64,000 nt of DNA from Nocardia huaxiensis. GTDB lineage: Bacteria; Actinomycetota; Actinomycetes; Mycobacteriales; Mycobacteriaceae. The translations under genes were made by a program, and so were the position numbers. Shown piece by piece: positions 37,521-47,608 of this stretch. The notes under the pieces were generated by a model that did no database searches, was not told the origin of the DNA, and worked only from the letters and a program-made list of their open reading frames with translations. The DNA is taken from positions 2,170,001 to 2,234,000 of the forward strand of contig NZ_CP059399.1 of assembly GCF_013744875.1 (NCBI RefSeq), read 5' to 3'. How positions within the stretch are numbered: position 1 is the stretch's first letter; every line of letters begins with the position of its first letter.

Positions 37521-38345
37521 TCAGCGCACCGGCTGCTCGGTACGGCGTGCGGACTTGGCCGCGCGGGACGCCGCCGCCAGTGAGGTGGTGGGGGTGGTCT
37601 GCGGCAGGGTCGGAGCCAGGCGTCGCGCCTCCCGCCGGTCGGGCGCGATCAGGATCGCGGTGACCGGAACCGCCAGCGACAGGGAGCTGATCACCCAGAA
37701 CGGCACGAAATAGCTGAACAGGTCCGCACCGCCGGGGACACCCGCGGTCGGGTCGACCTGCGCCGTCAACCCGGTCATGCCGACGAGATGCATGGTGACC
37801 GACAGGGTTCCGTAGACCAGCGCGCCGATCAGCAGCAGCGCGCGCTTCTTCGCGGCGAAGACCAGCCACAGCATGGCCGCCGACAGCGCCGCCGCGACCA
37901 CGATCACGCCGGTCATGGACAGCACGTTCTGGTCCACGCTGCCGCGAATCCGGATGCCGGACACGAAGATCAGATGGGTGCCCGCCATGCCCGCGGTCAT
38001 GATCACGCCCGCCCCGGCCAGCCGCGGCCAGTTCAGGGTGCGACCCGCGACCAGCAGCGCGATGAAGGCCGCCGCGCCGGACAGCACCGACGCCAGGATG
38101 ACCCGGCCCTCGTCGTAGTGCAGCTTGCTCTGCGACACCTGCAGCCCCACCAGCGTGATGAACAAGGGCATGCCGACACCCGCGCTGCCGAGGGCATTGC
38201 CCGCGACGAACAGCCACACCGTGCGGAACCGGGCCGTCTCCGACTTGGCGGACTGGCGGATACACGCCAGCCCGCACGCCGCCGCGATGGCCGAGAAGAA
38301 CAGGGCCAGGCCGACGACCCAGTACCCCATCGAGAAATAAGTCAC
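37521..38345 (-). CDS. MHYT-like integral membrane protein
   Basis: A 274-residue protein with about seven hydrophobic helices and a basic C-terminal tail. It resembles the MHYT sensor domain, in which repeated Met-His-Tyr-Thr motifs are proposed to bind copper and sense O2, CO or NO. Here the motifs are degraded: MPLFITLVGL, GTHLIFVSGI and MHLVGMTGL, so only two histidines remain. No GGDEF or kinase domain is attached. GTG 38345 has AGGGG eight bases upstream; TTG 38351 is possible. It follows the conservon genes by 42 bases on the same strand, so it is probably the fifth gene of that operon and a membrane input or partner. Confidence 0.75.
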   Translation of the reverse strand: MTYFSMGYWVVGLALFFSAIAAACGLACIRQSAKSETARFRTVWLFVAGNALGSAGVGMPLFITLVGLQVSQSKLHYDEGRVILASVLSGAAAFIALLVAGRTLNWPRLAGAGVIMTAGMAGTHLIFVSGIRIRGSVDQNVLSMTGVIVVAAALSAAMLWLVFAAKKRALLLIGALVYGTLSVTMHLVGMTGLTAQVDPTAGVPGGADLFSYFVPFWVISSLSLAVPVTAILIAPDRREARRLAPTLPQTTPTTSLAAASRAAKSARRTEQPVR

Positions 38346-38387
38346 CCGCAAACCCCTGCTTTTCGTATGACCCAGGTACGCGAAAAC

Positions 38388-39065
38388 CTAGGTGTTCCTG
38401 GCCGTTTCGCGCTGTGCAGCCATGAGCCGCTCGATCGCGTATTCGGTGACCGCCGCCAGCGAGCGGCGCACCTCCTGCGGATCGCGGGCGTCGATGTCCA
38501 CGATCGGCACGCCTTCGCGCACGCTGAGCGCCTCGCGCAGTTCGGCGACCGGGAAGCGCGGTGCGTCCGGGAACCGATTGACCGCGATGAGGAACGGCAG
38601 CTGCTTGGCCTCGAAGAAGTCGACCGCGGCGAAACTGTCCTCGATGCGCCGGGTGTCGACCAGCACCACCGCGCCGATGGCACCCTTGATCAGGTCGTCC
38701 CACATGAACCAGAACCGGCGCTGTCCGGGCGTGCCGAACAGGTACAGGACCAGATTGCCGGGCAGGATGATGCGGCCGAAATCCATGGCCACCGTGGTGG
38801 TTTCCTTGCCCGGCGTGGCGGCGAGGTCGTCGACCCCGTCCGACATGCCGGTGACCATGGCCTCGGTGCGCAGCGGCACGATCTCCGAGACCGCGCCCAC
38901 GAAGGTGGTCTTGCCGGCGCCGAAACCGCCCGCGACCACGATCTTGGTGGAGGCGGTGCGGGACTCGTCGCCGGGACGCGGTGGAAACTGCTGGGGCAGA
39001 CCCGAATTCGTCGGGTACTGCGGTGCGCCGTTGTAGGCTCCGCCGTCAAAGGGCGCGGAGTCCAT
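38388..39065 (-). CDS. Conservon Ras-like GTPase (CvnD-type)
   Basis: A 225-residue small GTP-binding protein. After a disordered Pro/Gly N-terminus come the P-loop VVAGGFGAGKTTFVGA (residues 43-58), a switch/G3 region LYLFGTPGQRRFWFMWDDL, and a G4-like AVNRFPD. The TPGQ is the usual prokaryotic MglA-like form of DxxG. This is the last component of the kinase-roadblock-DUF742-GTPase conservon known from Streptomyces. It probably assembles a membrane-linked signalling complex resembling a GPCR system. Its start overlaps the DUF742 gene by 20 bases. Confidence 0.92.
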   Translation of the reverse strand: MDSAPFDGGAYNGAPQYPTNSGLPQQFPPRPGDESRTASTKIVVAGGFGAGKTTFVGAVSEIVPLRTEAMVTGMSDGVDDLAATPGKETTTVAMDFGRIILPGNLVLYLFGTPGQRRFWFMWDDLIKGAIGAVVLVDTRRIEDSFAAVDFFEAKQLPFLIAVNRFPDAPRFPVAELREALSVREGVPIVDIDARDPQEVRRSLAAVTEYAIERLMAAQRETARNT

Positions 39066-39417
39066 GCAGGGTCCTCTCCATCAAAGATCGGCGCTCGTCG
39101 AAGGTCGCCTGGTCGCTCAGGGTGGAATGCACGCGCAGGGTTCCGGCGACGACGAGATCGCCGATCACCACGCGGATCATGCCCAGGGGCCGCTGCAGGT
39201 GGGCCGCGATCTCGGCGACCGACAGGCGGGCGGTGCCCATGCGCAGGATCTCGGTGCGGATGTCACCCGCGGGCCAGTCGAAATGCGCCGTGTAGGACAG
39301 GGTTTCGACGACCGCCTCGAGCGGCAGGTCGACCGCCGGCTCGGTGCGGCCGGAGGTCAGGGCGTAGGGGCGGACCCGGGTTGGTGGCCGGTTGCCGCCG
39401 CCGTTGGGAGTGCTCAT
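39046..39417 (-). CDS. Conservon DUF742 protein (CvnC-type)
   Basis: A 123-residue protein: a short disordered start with RVRPYALTSGRT, then a winged-helix-like DUF742 domain (ILRMGTARLSVAEIAAHLQR, GMIRVVIGDLVVAGTLRVH). ATG 39417 begins MSTPNGGGN; the open frame beyond it lies antisense to nothing credible and overlaps the roadblock gene. It forms part of the conservon operon, with 20 bases of overlap with the GTPase gene. Confidence 0.92.
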   Translation of the reverse strand: MSTPNGGGNRPPTRVRPYALTSGRTEPAVDLPLEAVVETLSYTAHFDWPAGDIRTEILRMGTARLSVAEIAAHLQRPLGMIRVVIGDLVVAGTLRVHSTLSDQATFDERRSLMERTLHGLRAL

Positions 39418-39427
39418 GGCCGCCTCA

Positions 39428-39838
39428 TCAGGAGGCGCTGCGGGCGGTGGCCTGAACCACCGATCCGACCCGGTCGACCAGCAGCGCCATTTCGTAGCCG
39501 ATGCGGCCGATATCGTGCTGCTTGTTGGCCAGCACCGCCAGGTGCGAGCCATTGCCGACCGTCATGACCAGCAGGTAGCCGCGCTGCATCTCGACGATGG
39601 ACTGCATGACCTTGCCGCCCTCGAAAAGCTGTGCGGCGCCGGAGGCCAGGCTCGCCAGACCGGCGGTGACCGCCGACAGCTGCTCGGCGCGATCGGCGGG
39701 CAGATGCGGGCTGGTGGCCTGCAGCAGGCCGTCGGCGGAGACCAGGACGGCGTGCGAGACTCCCGGAACCTCCCGGGTGAAACGGGTGACCAGCCAGTTC
39801 AGGTTGTCGTCTGTGGTGGTCTGTGCGTCGGTCGTCAT
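39428..39838 (-). CDS. Roadblock/LC7 domain protein (CvnB-type)
   Basis: A 136-residue roadblock/LC7 protein ([48 protein letters not shown]). Such proteins act as regulators or scaffolds of the partner MglA-like GTPase. The start overlaps the kinase stop (ATGA at 39835-39838), indicating coupled translation. Confidence 0.93.
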   Translation of the reverse strand: MTTDAQTTTDDNLNWLVTRFTREVPGVSHAVLVSADGLLQATSPHLPADRAEQLSAVTAGLASLASGAAQLFEGGKVMQSIVEMQRGYLLVMTVGNGSHLAVLANKQHDIGRIGYEMALLVDRVGSVVQATARSAS

Positions 39839-42800
39839 GCCTGCCCTCCGTCGTTGTGCTCGGCGTCGGCCCGCCCGGAGCGGACGCCGCTGAGATGTCT
39901 GGTCAAGCTGCTGCGAATCTCGTCCGGATTGCGCGCGCCGCCCTGGTCGTCCTGTGCCACCGCGCCCGGCACCAACTGCGCGCCCGGCCGCCGGATCGGC
40001 AGTCCGCCCTGTGTCGTGGCATTGCTGGTGGGATTGGCGGCTTCGGCCGCCGCGGCCCAGCCGGCATCCGAGGTGGACGACCAGGCCGCGCCCGAAGGCG
40101 CTCCCGCGTCACCACCGGCCGCCGGTTCCACCAGCCATTCCGACACCATCCGCTGGAAGATCGGCGTCGGCGCGTCCCCGACCGGCCGCAATCCGCTCTG
40201 CGGCGCGGCCGGACGCTGGGGCGCGGCCGGGGGCTGCGGTGCGGCGGGCTGCTGGGGCGCAACAGGCTGCTGCGGTGTGAACGCCGCGAAACGTGCACCG
40301 TTCTCCGCGGACCCGTTGGTCCCGGCGCTGTTCCCGTTGGCGCCATTCCCGTTGGCGCCGTTCGCGTTGCCGCTCGCCTGCTCCGCGATCCCATTGCCGG
40401 TGAACGCGTCGCGGGCCTGGTCGTTGCCGTCCTGGCCGACCACACCGAAGCGGCCGCTGTCGTGGCCGTTGCCGCCGAGGTCGAATCCGGTGTCGCCCGG
40501 GGCGCTCTCGAACGCGGGTGCGGAATCGGCCGGGGCCGCATCGGCATTCACGTCGCCGCGGACGGCTTCGAAGCTGCCGGTGGTGTAGCTGCCGGTGCTG
40601 CCGTTCGTGCCGAAGGCGGCGTCGCCGTTGCTGTCGTACCCATTGCGGTCGAAACCGTTGCTGTCGGCGCTGTCCCGGAAGCGTGCGACGGAGTTGCCGT
40701 CGGCGCCATTGGTTTCGGCGCGGCTCGGCAGCGGCGGGAGACCGTTGGGCTGCTGGGCTCCCGAGTTGTCGCTGTCCTCGGCGTCGCGCCGCGTCGGGAT
40801 CGGGGTGATCGGGGTGACGGTGTCCGGTCGGCTGCGCCAGTAGTCGGCCTGGTACTGGGCGGTCACCGGGTCGTGCCGGCCGTCGTCCATGCCGTCGTCG
40901 GTGGCAGCCGGGTGTTCGGTGAACGCGTCGGAGAAGCTGTAGGACTGCGTGGGCTGGTCGCCGATGTAACCGGCCACCACCGGCTGCTCACCGGTCTCCG
41001 GCCCGTTGCCCGGACGCCGCTGCGGCAGACCCGAACTGGTGGTGCCGAAGCGCTGCGGCAGCGCCTGCGGTTCCGGCGGGTTCGCGACCGGCATGAGCCG
41101 CGGCGGCGAGACCGCCGGGGCCGCGGCGATCGCGGGCGCGGCGACCGGCACCGCACCGGTGAGCGGGTACTGGCCGGTGGCGTCGCCGCCATTGTTGTTG
41201 CGTTCCGGCGCGGGCGAGACGAGGGTGCCCGGCAGGTGCACGCTGGCGGTGATGCCCGGCTGCTGCACCATCGCCGAGGTGCGGCGCAGGCTGACCGTGA
41301 TGTTGTGCCGCTTGGCGAGCCGGCCGACCACGAAAAGACCCATGCGGCGGGCGGTCTCGACATTGACCTCGCCACCGGAGGCGAGCCGGTCGTTGATGGA
41401 CTGCAGGTCCTCGGCGTTCATGCCGAGGCCGCGGTCGGTGATCTCGATGAGATAGCCGCCGTCCACGGCCCGCGCCACCGACACCGCCACGGGGGTGGAC
41501 GGCGGCGAGTAGCGCAGCGCGTTGTCGATCAGCTCGGCCAGCAGGTGTTCGACGTCGACGGCGGGTTCACCGGCGACGATGCCGTCGGGCACGGTGCCGA
41601 TCTCGACGCGCTGGTAGTCCTCCACCTGGGAGACCGAGGACCACAGCATGTCGGACAGCGGCACCGGCGCGAGATGGCCACGGCGCAGCGCGGTTCCGGC
41701 GAGCACCAGCAGGTTGTCGCCGTTGCGGCGCATGCGCGTGGCGAGGTGGTCGAGGCGGAACAGCGACTGCAGGCGTTCGGAGTCGTCCTCGTCGCGTTCC
41801 AGTTCCTCGATCAGGGTGAGCTGCTGCTCCACGAGGGATTGGCTACGGCGCGAAAGCGTCTCGAACATGTTGCCGATCTGCAGGCGCAGTCGCGCCTGTT
41901 CGGCGGCGAGGTGGAGCGCCTGGGCGTGGATGTCGTCGACGGCTCGGGCGAGCTGCCCGATCTCCTCGGTGGTGTGCACGTCGACCGGACTGATCTCCGG
42001 TGTGGCGCCACCGTTTCGCACGGTTTCCAGTTCCTGCGGCAGGTCGATGTGCGCGACCTGCAACGCGTCGCGCCGCAGTCGTCGCACCGGCACGACCAGC
42101 GAGCGGGCCACCACGAGCGCGATGGCCAGACCGGCCAGCAGCATGCCGACCACGATCGAGGTATCACGCAGCACGTTGTTGCGGGCCTCGGTGGTCAGGT
42201 CGCCCAGCCGGTCGTCCAGCTCGGCCGCGATCGCGTTGATCTCCTTGGAGTACATGTCCGAGGCGGCGCGCAGGCTCTCCTGCATACCCGGCATGGAGTT
42301 CGGGTCGGCGGTGTTCGCCGCCAGCATGCCGATGCGGGCCTGCGCGGAGTCGTTGAGGGCCTTGGAGTTCGGGGCCAGCTCCGCGTTCATGGCGCTGTAC
42401 ACGCCGAGCATGGTGACCTCGGCGCCGATCACGGTGATCAGTTTGATCCGGGTGATCGGATTGCGCGTGATGTCGGGCGAGGCCAGCATCATGCGCTGTT
42501 CGGTGAACATGCGCTCGGCCACGATGGCGGAACCGACCTGCAGGAATAGCGGCTGCACCCGCATGTCGGACACCTGGTCCGACTGGTTCAGCGCGCTCTG
42601 CACCTTGGCGGACACGGCCTGCATCTGCTCGGTGGTGCCGGCCGCGGAGCCGCTCTTGAGACCGGACTTCATGGTCTTGGCCATGGCGATGGCCTCGGTC
42701 AGCGGATCGGTCACCGAGGCGCCGGCTTTGGTTGCGCGCAGCTGTGATTCGAGATCGGCTACGGCCTGATCGAATTTGCCGGTCGCCGTGTCGAGGGCCG

Positions 42801-43062
42801 GATCGGCGTCCGGGTTGCCCCAGCCGGCGATGGCCGTGACCGCGAGTTCCTGTGTGGCGGACTCGAACTTGATGGTCGGCCGGAAGAATGCGGCGTGCTC
42901 GGTGGCCGCCCGCAGTTTGTCGATGGTCTGCAATTCGCTGTCGATACGCAGCACCGCGAACGTCGAGGCAAGCAACACCGGGAGCACCAGTACGATGCCG
43001 ACCTTGCGCGTGACGGGCCAGTTGGACAGGCTGAATTGCCAGGACCGGGGTGTTGCTTCCAT
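39835..43062 (-). CDS. Conservon NIT-sensor histidine kinase (CvnA-type)
   Basis: A 1075-residue membrane kinase. TM1 is [18 protein letters not shown] (residues 22-39). An extracytoplasmic nitrate/nitrite-sensing (NIT) helical domain follows, then TM2 ([20 protein letters not shown], about 313-332) and a HAMP-like segment. The H-box-like [16 protein letters not shown] has His439. The HATPase_c domain shows the N-box [12 protein letters not shown] and the GLGMNAED and [10 protein letters not shown]-boxes. About 400 C-terminal residues are disordered, rich in Asn/Gly/Pro/Ala, a typical feature of these kinases. ATG 43062 (MEATPRSW) follows GGAAGCGGG. No response regulator is paired; signalling is expected through the roadblock and GTPase proteins. 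Confidence 0.9.
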   Translation of the reverse strand: MEATPRSWQFSLSNWPVTRKVGIVLVLPVLLASTFAVLRIDSELQTIDKLRAATEHAAFFRPTIKFESATQELAVTAIAGWGNPDADPALDTATGKFDQAVADLESQLRATKAGASVTDPLTEAIAMAKTMKSGLKSGSAAGTTEQMQAVSAKVQSALNQSDQVSDMRVQPLFLQVGSAIVAERMFTEQRMMLASPDITRNPITRIKLITVIGAEVTMLGVYSAMNAELAPNSKALNDSAQARIGMLAANTADPNSMPGMQESLRAASDMYSKEINAIAAELDDRLGDLTTEARNNVLRDTSIVVGMLLAGLAIALVVARSLVVPVRRLRRDALQVAHIDLPQELETVRNGGATPEISPVDVHTTEEIGQLARAVDDIHAQALHLAAEQARLRLQIGNMFETLSRRSQSLVEQQLTLIEELERDEDDSERLQSLFRLDHLATRMRRNGDNLLVLAGTALRRGHLAPVPLSDMLWSSVSQVEDYQRVEIGTVPDGIVAGEPAVDVEHLLAELIDNALRYSPPSTPVAVSVARAVDGGYLIEITDRGLGMNAEDLQSINDRLASGGEVNVETARRMGLFVVGRLAKRHNITVSLRRTSAMVQQPGITASVHLPGTLVSPAPERNNNGGDATGQYPLTGAVPVAAPAIAAAPAVSPPRLMPVANPPEPQALPQRFGTTSSGLPQRRPGNGPETGEQPVVAGYIGDQPTQSYSFSDAFTEHPAATDDGMDDGRHDPVTAQYQADYWRSRPDTVTPITPIPTRRDAEDSDNSGAQQPNGLPPLPSRAETNGADGNSVARFRDSADSNGFDRNGYDSNGDAAFGTNGSTGSYTTGSFEAVRGDVNADAAPADSAPAFESAPGDTGFDLGGNGHDSGRFGVVGQDGNDQARDAFTGNGIAEQASGNANGANGNGANGNSAGTNGSAENGARFAAFTPQQPVAPQQPAAPQPPAAPQRPAAPQSGLRPVGDAPTPIFQRMVSEWLVEPAAGGDAGAPSGAAWSSTSDAGWAAAAEAANPTSNATTQGGLPIRRPGAQLVPGAVAQDDQGGARNPDEIRSSLTRHLSGVRSGRADAEHNDGGQA

Positions 43063-43393
43063 CCCGCTTCCGTCGCCTCCGCTTTCACGAGTGACCCCCG
43101 GGCTGTATGCGGTTGTGGGGCTTCGGGGTCGAATCCCGCGCGGAACCAACTAGAGGTCTTTTTGTACGGCCTGCAACATACCGCGTGAGCTGAGTAACGG
43201 CAATTCGGACTACTTTTCGTCTGTCTACGCGAATGCTGGCCCCGCACAACGTCTTTCGAATAGGCATAGCTCCCGAATAGGTACGCGTATCCGCACATGC
43301 CGCGAAAGGCGCAGGTCACCGCGTTCGGTCCCCCGGCGTGTCGAATGCGAGCTTCTCAGTGACCTCTCAGTCGCTGTGGGCAGACTGGACCCC
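43063..43393. other. Divergent intergenic region, conservon / mprA
   Basis: About 330 bases with both promoters. Besides the TCTCAGT repeats listed separately, CGAATAGG occurs twice (43257-43264 and 43274-43281, 17-bp period). No ORF of substance. Confidence 0.4.
43353..43370 (+). promoter_or_regulatory. MprA-type direct repeat upstream of mprA
   Basis: TCTCAGT at 43353-43359 and again at 43364-43370, 11-bp period, ending 23 bases before the mprA ATG. The identical pair with the same period precedes pepD. It fits an autoregulatory site for the encoded OmpR-type regulator. Confidence 0.7.
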
Positions 43394-44080
43394 ATGCGCA
43401 TTCTGGTAGTCGACGACGACCGCGCGGTCCGGGAATCGCTACGTCGTTCGCTGACCTTCAACGGGTACTCCGTCGACCTCGCCGTCGACGGACTCGACGC
43501 CCTCGAGAAGGTCGCCGGTCAGCGACCCGATGCCCTGGTCCTCGATGTGATGATGCCCCGGCTCGACGGCCTCGAGGTGTGCCGCCGCCTCCGCAGCACC
43601 GGCGACGATCTGCCGATTCTGGTGCTCACCGCACGGGATTCGGTCTCCGAACGCGTGGCCGGCCTGGACGCGGGCGCCGACGACTACCTACCCAAGCCCT
43701 TCGCGCTCGAGGAACTCCTCGCCCGGCTGCGCGCCCTGCTGCGCCGCACCACCACCGACTCCGCCGAAGCGTCGGAGACCATGAAGTTCGCCGACCTGTC
43801 GCTGGATCCGGTCACCCGCGAAGTCTGGCGCGCGGACCGCGCCATCAGCCTCACCCGCACCGAGTTCTCGCTGCTGGAAATGCTCATGGCGAATCCGCGC
43901 CGCGTGCTCACTCGCAGCCGCATCCTGGAAGAGGTATGGGGCTACGACTTTCCGACCTCCGGCAACGCGCTCGAGGTCTACATCGGATATCTGCGGCGCA
44001 AGACCGAGGCCGAGGGTGAACCGCGGCTCATCCACACCGTGCGCGGTGTCGGATACGTGCTGCGCGAGACGCCTCCGTAG
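43394..44080 (+). CDS. mprA: Response regulator MprA
   Basis: A 228-residue OmpR/PhoB regulator. The receiver domain has acidic pocket VVDDD and phospho-acceptor Asp51 in [12 protein letters not shown]. The winged-helix output domain ([30 protein letters not shown]) ends with [16 protein letters not shown]. In mycobacteria MprA responds to envelope stress and controls pepD, sigE and itself. ATG 43394 is the canonical start. The order mprA, mprB, pepD, moaB2 equals Rv0981-Rv0984. Confidence 0.95.
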   Translation: MRILVVDDDRAVRESLRRSLTFNGYSVDLAVDGLDALEKVAGQRPDALVLDVMMPRLDGLEVCRRLRSTGDDLPILVLTARDSVSERVAGLDAGADDYLPKPFALEELLARLRALLRRTTTDSAEASETMKFADLSLDPVTREVWRADRAISLTRTEFSLLEMLMANPRRVLTRSRILEEVWGYDFPTSGNALEVYIGYLRRKTEAEGEPRLIHTVRGVGYVLRETPP

Positions 44081-44091
44081 AGGCCGGACCC

Positions 44092-45579
44092 GTGGCTAGA
44101 ACCGTTTCCCGCCGCACCGGGGTGGCCGCGCTCACGCAGCGCTCCTCCGAGTCGGTCGACATGCGCCCGCCCATGCCGCTCACCTCATCGGTGTCGCTGC
44201 GCTGGCGCGTCACCCTGCTCGCCGCCTCGGTGGTGGCCGTGGCCGTCGCCTTCACCTCCATCGCCGCCTACGCGATGGTGGCGCGCTCGCTGTACGCCGA
44301 GGTCGACTCGCAGCTGCGCACGCGCAGCGCGGTGATGATCAACAACAACATCGACTCGGTGAACTATCTGCAGGTGCTCTATCTGGGCAGCCTGTACTCC
44401 GACGACCTCGGCATCGCACTGATCTATCCGGAAACCAAGCTGGACACCAAACAGATCGGCTATCCGGACGGCCCGCCCATCGGCAAGCAGGAGCTGGCCG
44501 TCGTGCGCGGCGACCTCGCCTACTCGCTGCGCACCGTCGAGAATCAGCGAGTTCTGGCCCGCCGCACGCACTCCGGGGCCACCCTGGTCATCTCGCAGTC
44601 GCTGCAACCCACCCGCGAGGTGCTCGATCGCCTGGCCTGGCTGCTGTTCGTGGTCGGCGGCTGCGGCGTCATGCTCGCCGCCGCCGCCGGAACCGCGGTG
44701 GGCCGCACCGGTTTACGGCCCATCGCGCGGCTCACCGCCGCCACCGAGCGCATCGCCCGCACCGACGACCTGACCCCCATCCCGGTCACCGGCGACGACG
44801 AACTGGCCCGGCTGACCGAGAGTTTCAACACCATGCTGCGCGCCCTGGGCGAATCCCGGGAGCGGCAGCGCCGATTGGTGGCCGACGCGGGCCACGAACT
44901 CAAGACCCCGCTCACCTCGCTGCGCACCAATACCGAACTGCTCATCGCCTCCAATCGGCCGGGCGCACCGCAGATTCCGGACGAGGACATGGCCGAACTG
45001 CGCGCGGACGTGATGGCGCAGATCGAGGAATTGTCCACGCTGGTGGGCGATCTCGTGGATCTGGCGCGCGAGGACGCCCCGGACGCGGTGTACGAGCAGG
45101 TCGACATGGCCGATGTCGTCGAGCGCGCACTCGAGCGCGCACGCCGCCGCCGGGTGGGCATCGAATTCGTGGCCGAATTGCGCCCGTGGCTCGTTTACGG
45201 CCACGAGGCCAGCCTGGAGCGCGCGATCCTCAATGTGCTCGACAATGCGGCGAAATGGAATGCCTCCGGCGAGCAGGTGCACGTCACCATGCGCGAGGTG
45301 TCGCGGGGGCTGCTCGAGATCGCGGTGGACGATGCCGGGCCGGGTATCCCGCCGGAGGAGCGGGAGCTCATCTTCGAGCGGTTCTACCGCGCGACCTCGG
45401 CGCGGTCCATGCCGGGTTCCGGGCTGGGGCTGGCCATCGTCAAGCAGGTGGTGACCAAGCACGGCGGCACCATCGCCGTGGTCACCTCGCAGCGCGGCGG
45501 GGCCCGCATCAATATCGTGCTCCCGGGTGAACCCGGCACCCCCGACGATTCGCCCGCGACCGGTCCGGCCGGAGCCTGA
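44092..45579 (+). CDS. mprB: Sensor histidine kinase MprB
   Basis: A 495-residue kinase for MprA. TM1 is at about residues 37-58 (WRVTLLAASVVAVAVAFTSI), with an extracytoplasmic sensor of about 110 residues and TM2 near residues 183-203 (LLFVVGGCGVMLAAAAGTAV). A HAMP domain follows, then the H-box VADAGHELKTPLTSLRTN with His268. The ATPase domain has LDNAAKWNASG, DAGPGIPPEE and GSGLGLAIVKQVV. GTG start at 44092, 11 bases after the mprA stop. The mycobacterial protein senses envelope damage and is titrated by DnaK; whether that holds here is unknown. Confidence 0.94.
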   Translation: MARTVSRRTGVAALTQRSSESVDMRPPMPLTSSVSLRWRVTLLAASVVAVAVAFTSIAAYAMVARSLYAEVDSQLRTRSAVMINNNIDSVNYLQVLYLGSLYSDDLGIALIYPETKLDTKQIGYPDGPPIGKQELAVVRGDLAYSLRTVENQRVLARRTHSGATLVISQSLQPTREVLDRLAWLLFVVGGCGVMLAAAAGTAVGRTGLRPIARLTAATERIARTDDLTPIPVTGDDELARLTESFNTMLRALGESRERQRRLVADAGHELKTPLTSLRTNTELLIASNRPGAPQIPDEDMAELRADVMAQIEELSTLVGDLVDLAREDAPDAVYEQVDMADVVERALERARRRRVGIEFVAELRPWLVYGHEASLERAILNVLDNAAKWNASGEQVHVTMREVSRGLLEIAVDDAGPGIPPEERELIFERFYRATSARSMPGSGLGLAIVKQVVTKHGGTIAVVTSQRGGARINIVLPGEPGTPDDSPATGPAGA

Positions 45580-45642
45580 CGAGACCGGTCCGCTTCTTCC
45601 GGGCGAGCCGCCGCGAACATCCGTATCGTTTCCCAAGCACGG

Positions 45643-45660
45643 TCTCAGTCCGCTCTCAGT
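45643..45660 (+). promoter_or_regulatory. MprA-type direct repeat upstream of pepD
   Basis: TCTCAGT at 45643-45649 and 45654-45660, 11-bp period, the same pair as before mprA. It lies after the mprB stop and 47 bases before pepD, implying a separate MprA-controlled promoter for the protease. Confidence 0.7.
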
Positions 45661-45706
45661 CCACAGCGCCAAGGTTGGCCAGGAGACTCGAGGAGAAAAC
45701 GAGAAA

Positions 45707-47608
45707 ATGACCGAGGATTCGAAGGACACGCGGGGCACCGGACCCGAAGGCGCCCAGGGCAGCCCCGCTCAGCCCACGAGCGGCACCCCCACAGCGCCTG
45801 CGAGCGGCACCCCGGCTGAGCCTGCGAGTGGCATTCCCGCTGAGCCTGCGAGTGGCGCGCCCGCTTCCCAGCCCCAGTCGTCCGCCGGGCAGCCCGCCGA
45901 CCTATCCGGGTCCGCCGCGGCCTCCGCACCGGCGTCGGCCGCCTCGGCGTCCGACCAGACCCCTTCGGATTCGGGCATTCCGGGTGGATCGGGCGCGCCT
46001 GCCGCCCAGCCGCAGGATGATCGGCCCGCGTGGGGGCAGGGCTCGGCATCCTGGGGACAGGGCGGCCAGGCCCCGAGGGCCGCCCAGCCGCAGCCCGGCG
46101 CGGAGTGGTCTCGTCCCGGCGACGGCGCGCAGCGCCCGCCCTTCGACGGCTTCTCCGATCCGGCGGCCGCGCATTCCCCGGGCGGCGCTTCATCCGGCGC
46201 TCCGGGATTCGGTGCGGCACCGGTGTTCTCCGGCGGCGCGATGCAGGGCGGGCCCGGAACCGGTGCGACGGAAGCGATTCCGGGCAGCACACAGCAGCTT
46301 CCGGCCGGTGCGTACGGGCAGGCGTACTCCGCGTCGGGGGCGGGGTACGCCCAGCCCGGCGGACATCAGCACACCGAGCCGATCTTCGGCGGGCCGGGCC
46401 AGCCGGGTGGGCCCGGTGCGGCGTATCCGGGGATTCCCGGCGGTCCGGGCGGGCCCGGTGGCCCGGGTGTGCCGGGCGGCCAGGGTGTTCCCGGCGGTCC
46501 GGCTCCCAAACGCAACGGCAAGGCCGGTCTGGTCGCGGGCGCGATCGTGCTCGCCCTGCTGAGCGGCGGCATCGGCGGTGCGGTCGGTTCGCTGGCCACC
46601 CGCGACGGTCACTCGGTGACCAACGCGCTGGACGCACCGCGCACGAATGTGAGCGGCGTGGTCAACGCGCCGGCTGGTTCGGTGCAGGCGGTCGCGCAGA
46701 AGGTCGTGCCCAGCGTCGTCATGATCCGGGTGGCCGGCAATCGGGCCGAGGGGGAGGGGTCCGGCGTGATCCTCTCCAGCGACGGCAAGATCCTCACCAA
46801 CAATCACGTGGTGAGCGGCGCGGGCCCGAACGCCAAGATGGAGGTCGCGTTCAGTGACGGAAGCACCGCTCCCGCAACGCTGATCGGCGCCGACCCGGTC
46901 TCGGACCTGGCCGTCATCAAGGTCGACCGCAAGGACCTGACCCCCATCGAGCTCGGCGCCTCGTCGAACCTCCAGGTGGGTGAGTCCGTGGTGGCCGTCG
47001 GTTCTCCGCTGGGCCTGGCCGGCACCGTGACCACCGGCATCGTCTCGGCGCTCAACCGCCCGGTGTCGACCAGCGGTGAATCCGGTTCCACCGGCTCGGT
47101 CATGAACGCCATCCAGACCGACGCCGCCATCAACCCCGGCAATTCCGGTGGCGCCCTGGTGGATATGAGCGGCAAGCTCATCGGCATCAATACCGCCATC
47201 GCCACCCTGGGCACCGCGGAGGCCACCGGCGGGCAGAGTGGTTCCATCGGACTCGGCTTCGCCATTCCGGTGGATCAGGCCCGCCGCGTCGCGGACGCCT
47301 TGATCAAGAACGGCAAGGTCACCTACGCGCAGATCGGCGTGAAGGTGCGCGGCGCCGACGACGTGAACGGCGCCCGCGTGCTCGAGGTGACGCCGGACGG
47401 CCCCGCCGCCAAGGCGGGCATCCCGAACAACGCGATCATCACCAAAGTCGATGACACGCCTATCGATTCGGGCAACGCTCTGATCGCCGCCGTGCGCTCG
47501 CACCAGCCGGGCGACAAGGTGAAGATCACCTACACCGATGAGCAGGGAAACAATTCCAAGACCGTCGAGGTGACCCTCGGCGAGGCAACCGCGGAAGGTG
47601 GCCGATGA
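45707..47608 (+). CDS. pepD: HtrA-family serine protease PepD
   Basis: A 633-residue membrane-anchored S1C protease. A cytoplasmic N-terminal 265 residues are low-complexity Pro/Ala/Gly/Gln. TM (AGAIVLALLSGGIGGAVGSL) is followed by a trypsin-like domain with the triad His367 (NNHVVSG), Asp400 (DPVSDLAVI) and Ser480 (NPGNSGGAL). A C-terminal PDZ domain (about 535-625, VLEVTPDGPAAKAGIPNNAI) follows. PepD degrades or refolds damaged envelope proteins and feeds back on MprAB/SigE in mycobacteria. ATG 45707 has AGGAG 11 bases upstream. A tandem repeat of SGTPAEPASG-type units is seen near residues 30-55. The stop overlaps the moaB2 start. Confidence 0.95.
   Translation: MTEDSKDTRGTGPEGAQGSPAQPTSGTPTAPASGTPAEPASGIPAEPASGAPASQPQSSAGQPADLSGSAAASAPASAASASDQTPSDSGIPGGSGAPAAQPQDDRPAWGQGSASWGQGGQAPRAAQPQPGAEWSRPGDGAQRPPFDGFSDPAAAHSPGGASSGAPGFGAAPVFSGGAMQGGPGTGATEAIPGSTQQLPAGAYGQAYSASGAGYAQPGGHQHTEPIFGGPGQPGGPGAAYPGIPGGPGGPGGPGVPGGQGVPGGPAPKRNGKAGLVAGAIVLALLSGGIGGAVGSLATRDGHSVTNALDAPRTNVSGVVNAPAGSVQAVAQKVVPSVVMIRVAGNRAEGEGSGVILSSDGKILTNNHVVSGAGPNAKMEVAFSDGSTAPATLIGADPVSDLAVIKVDRKDLTPIELGASSNLQVGESVVAVGSPLGLAGTVTTGIVSALNRPVSTSGESGSTGSVMNAIQTDAAINPGNSGGALVDMSGKLIGINTAIATLGTAEATGGQSGSIGLGFAIPVDQARRVADALIKNGKVTYAQIGVKVRGADDVNGARVLEVTPDGPAAKAGIPNNAIITKVDDTPIDSGNALIAAVRSHQPGDKVKITYTDEQGNNSKTVEVTLGEATAEGGR

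Noticed and set aside
39823..42549. 908-codon ORF on the plus strand opposite the conservon kinase
   Set aside because: Composition is that of an antisense frame in high-GC DNA (Arg/Val/Gly-rich); the minus-strand kinase has clear domains.
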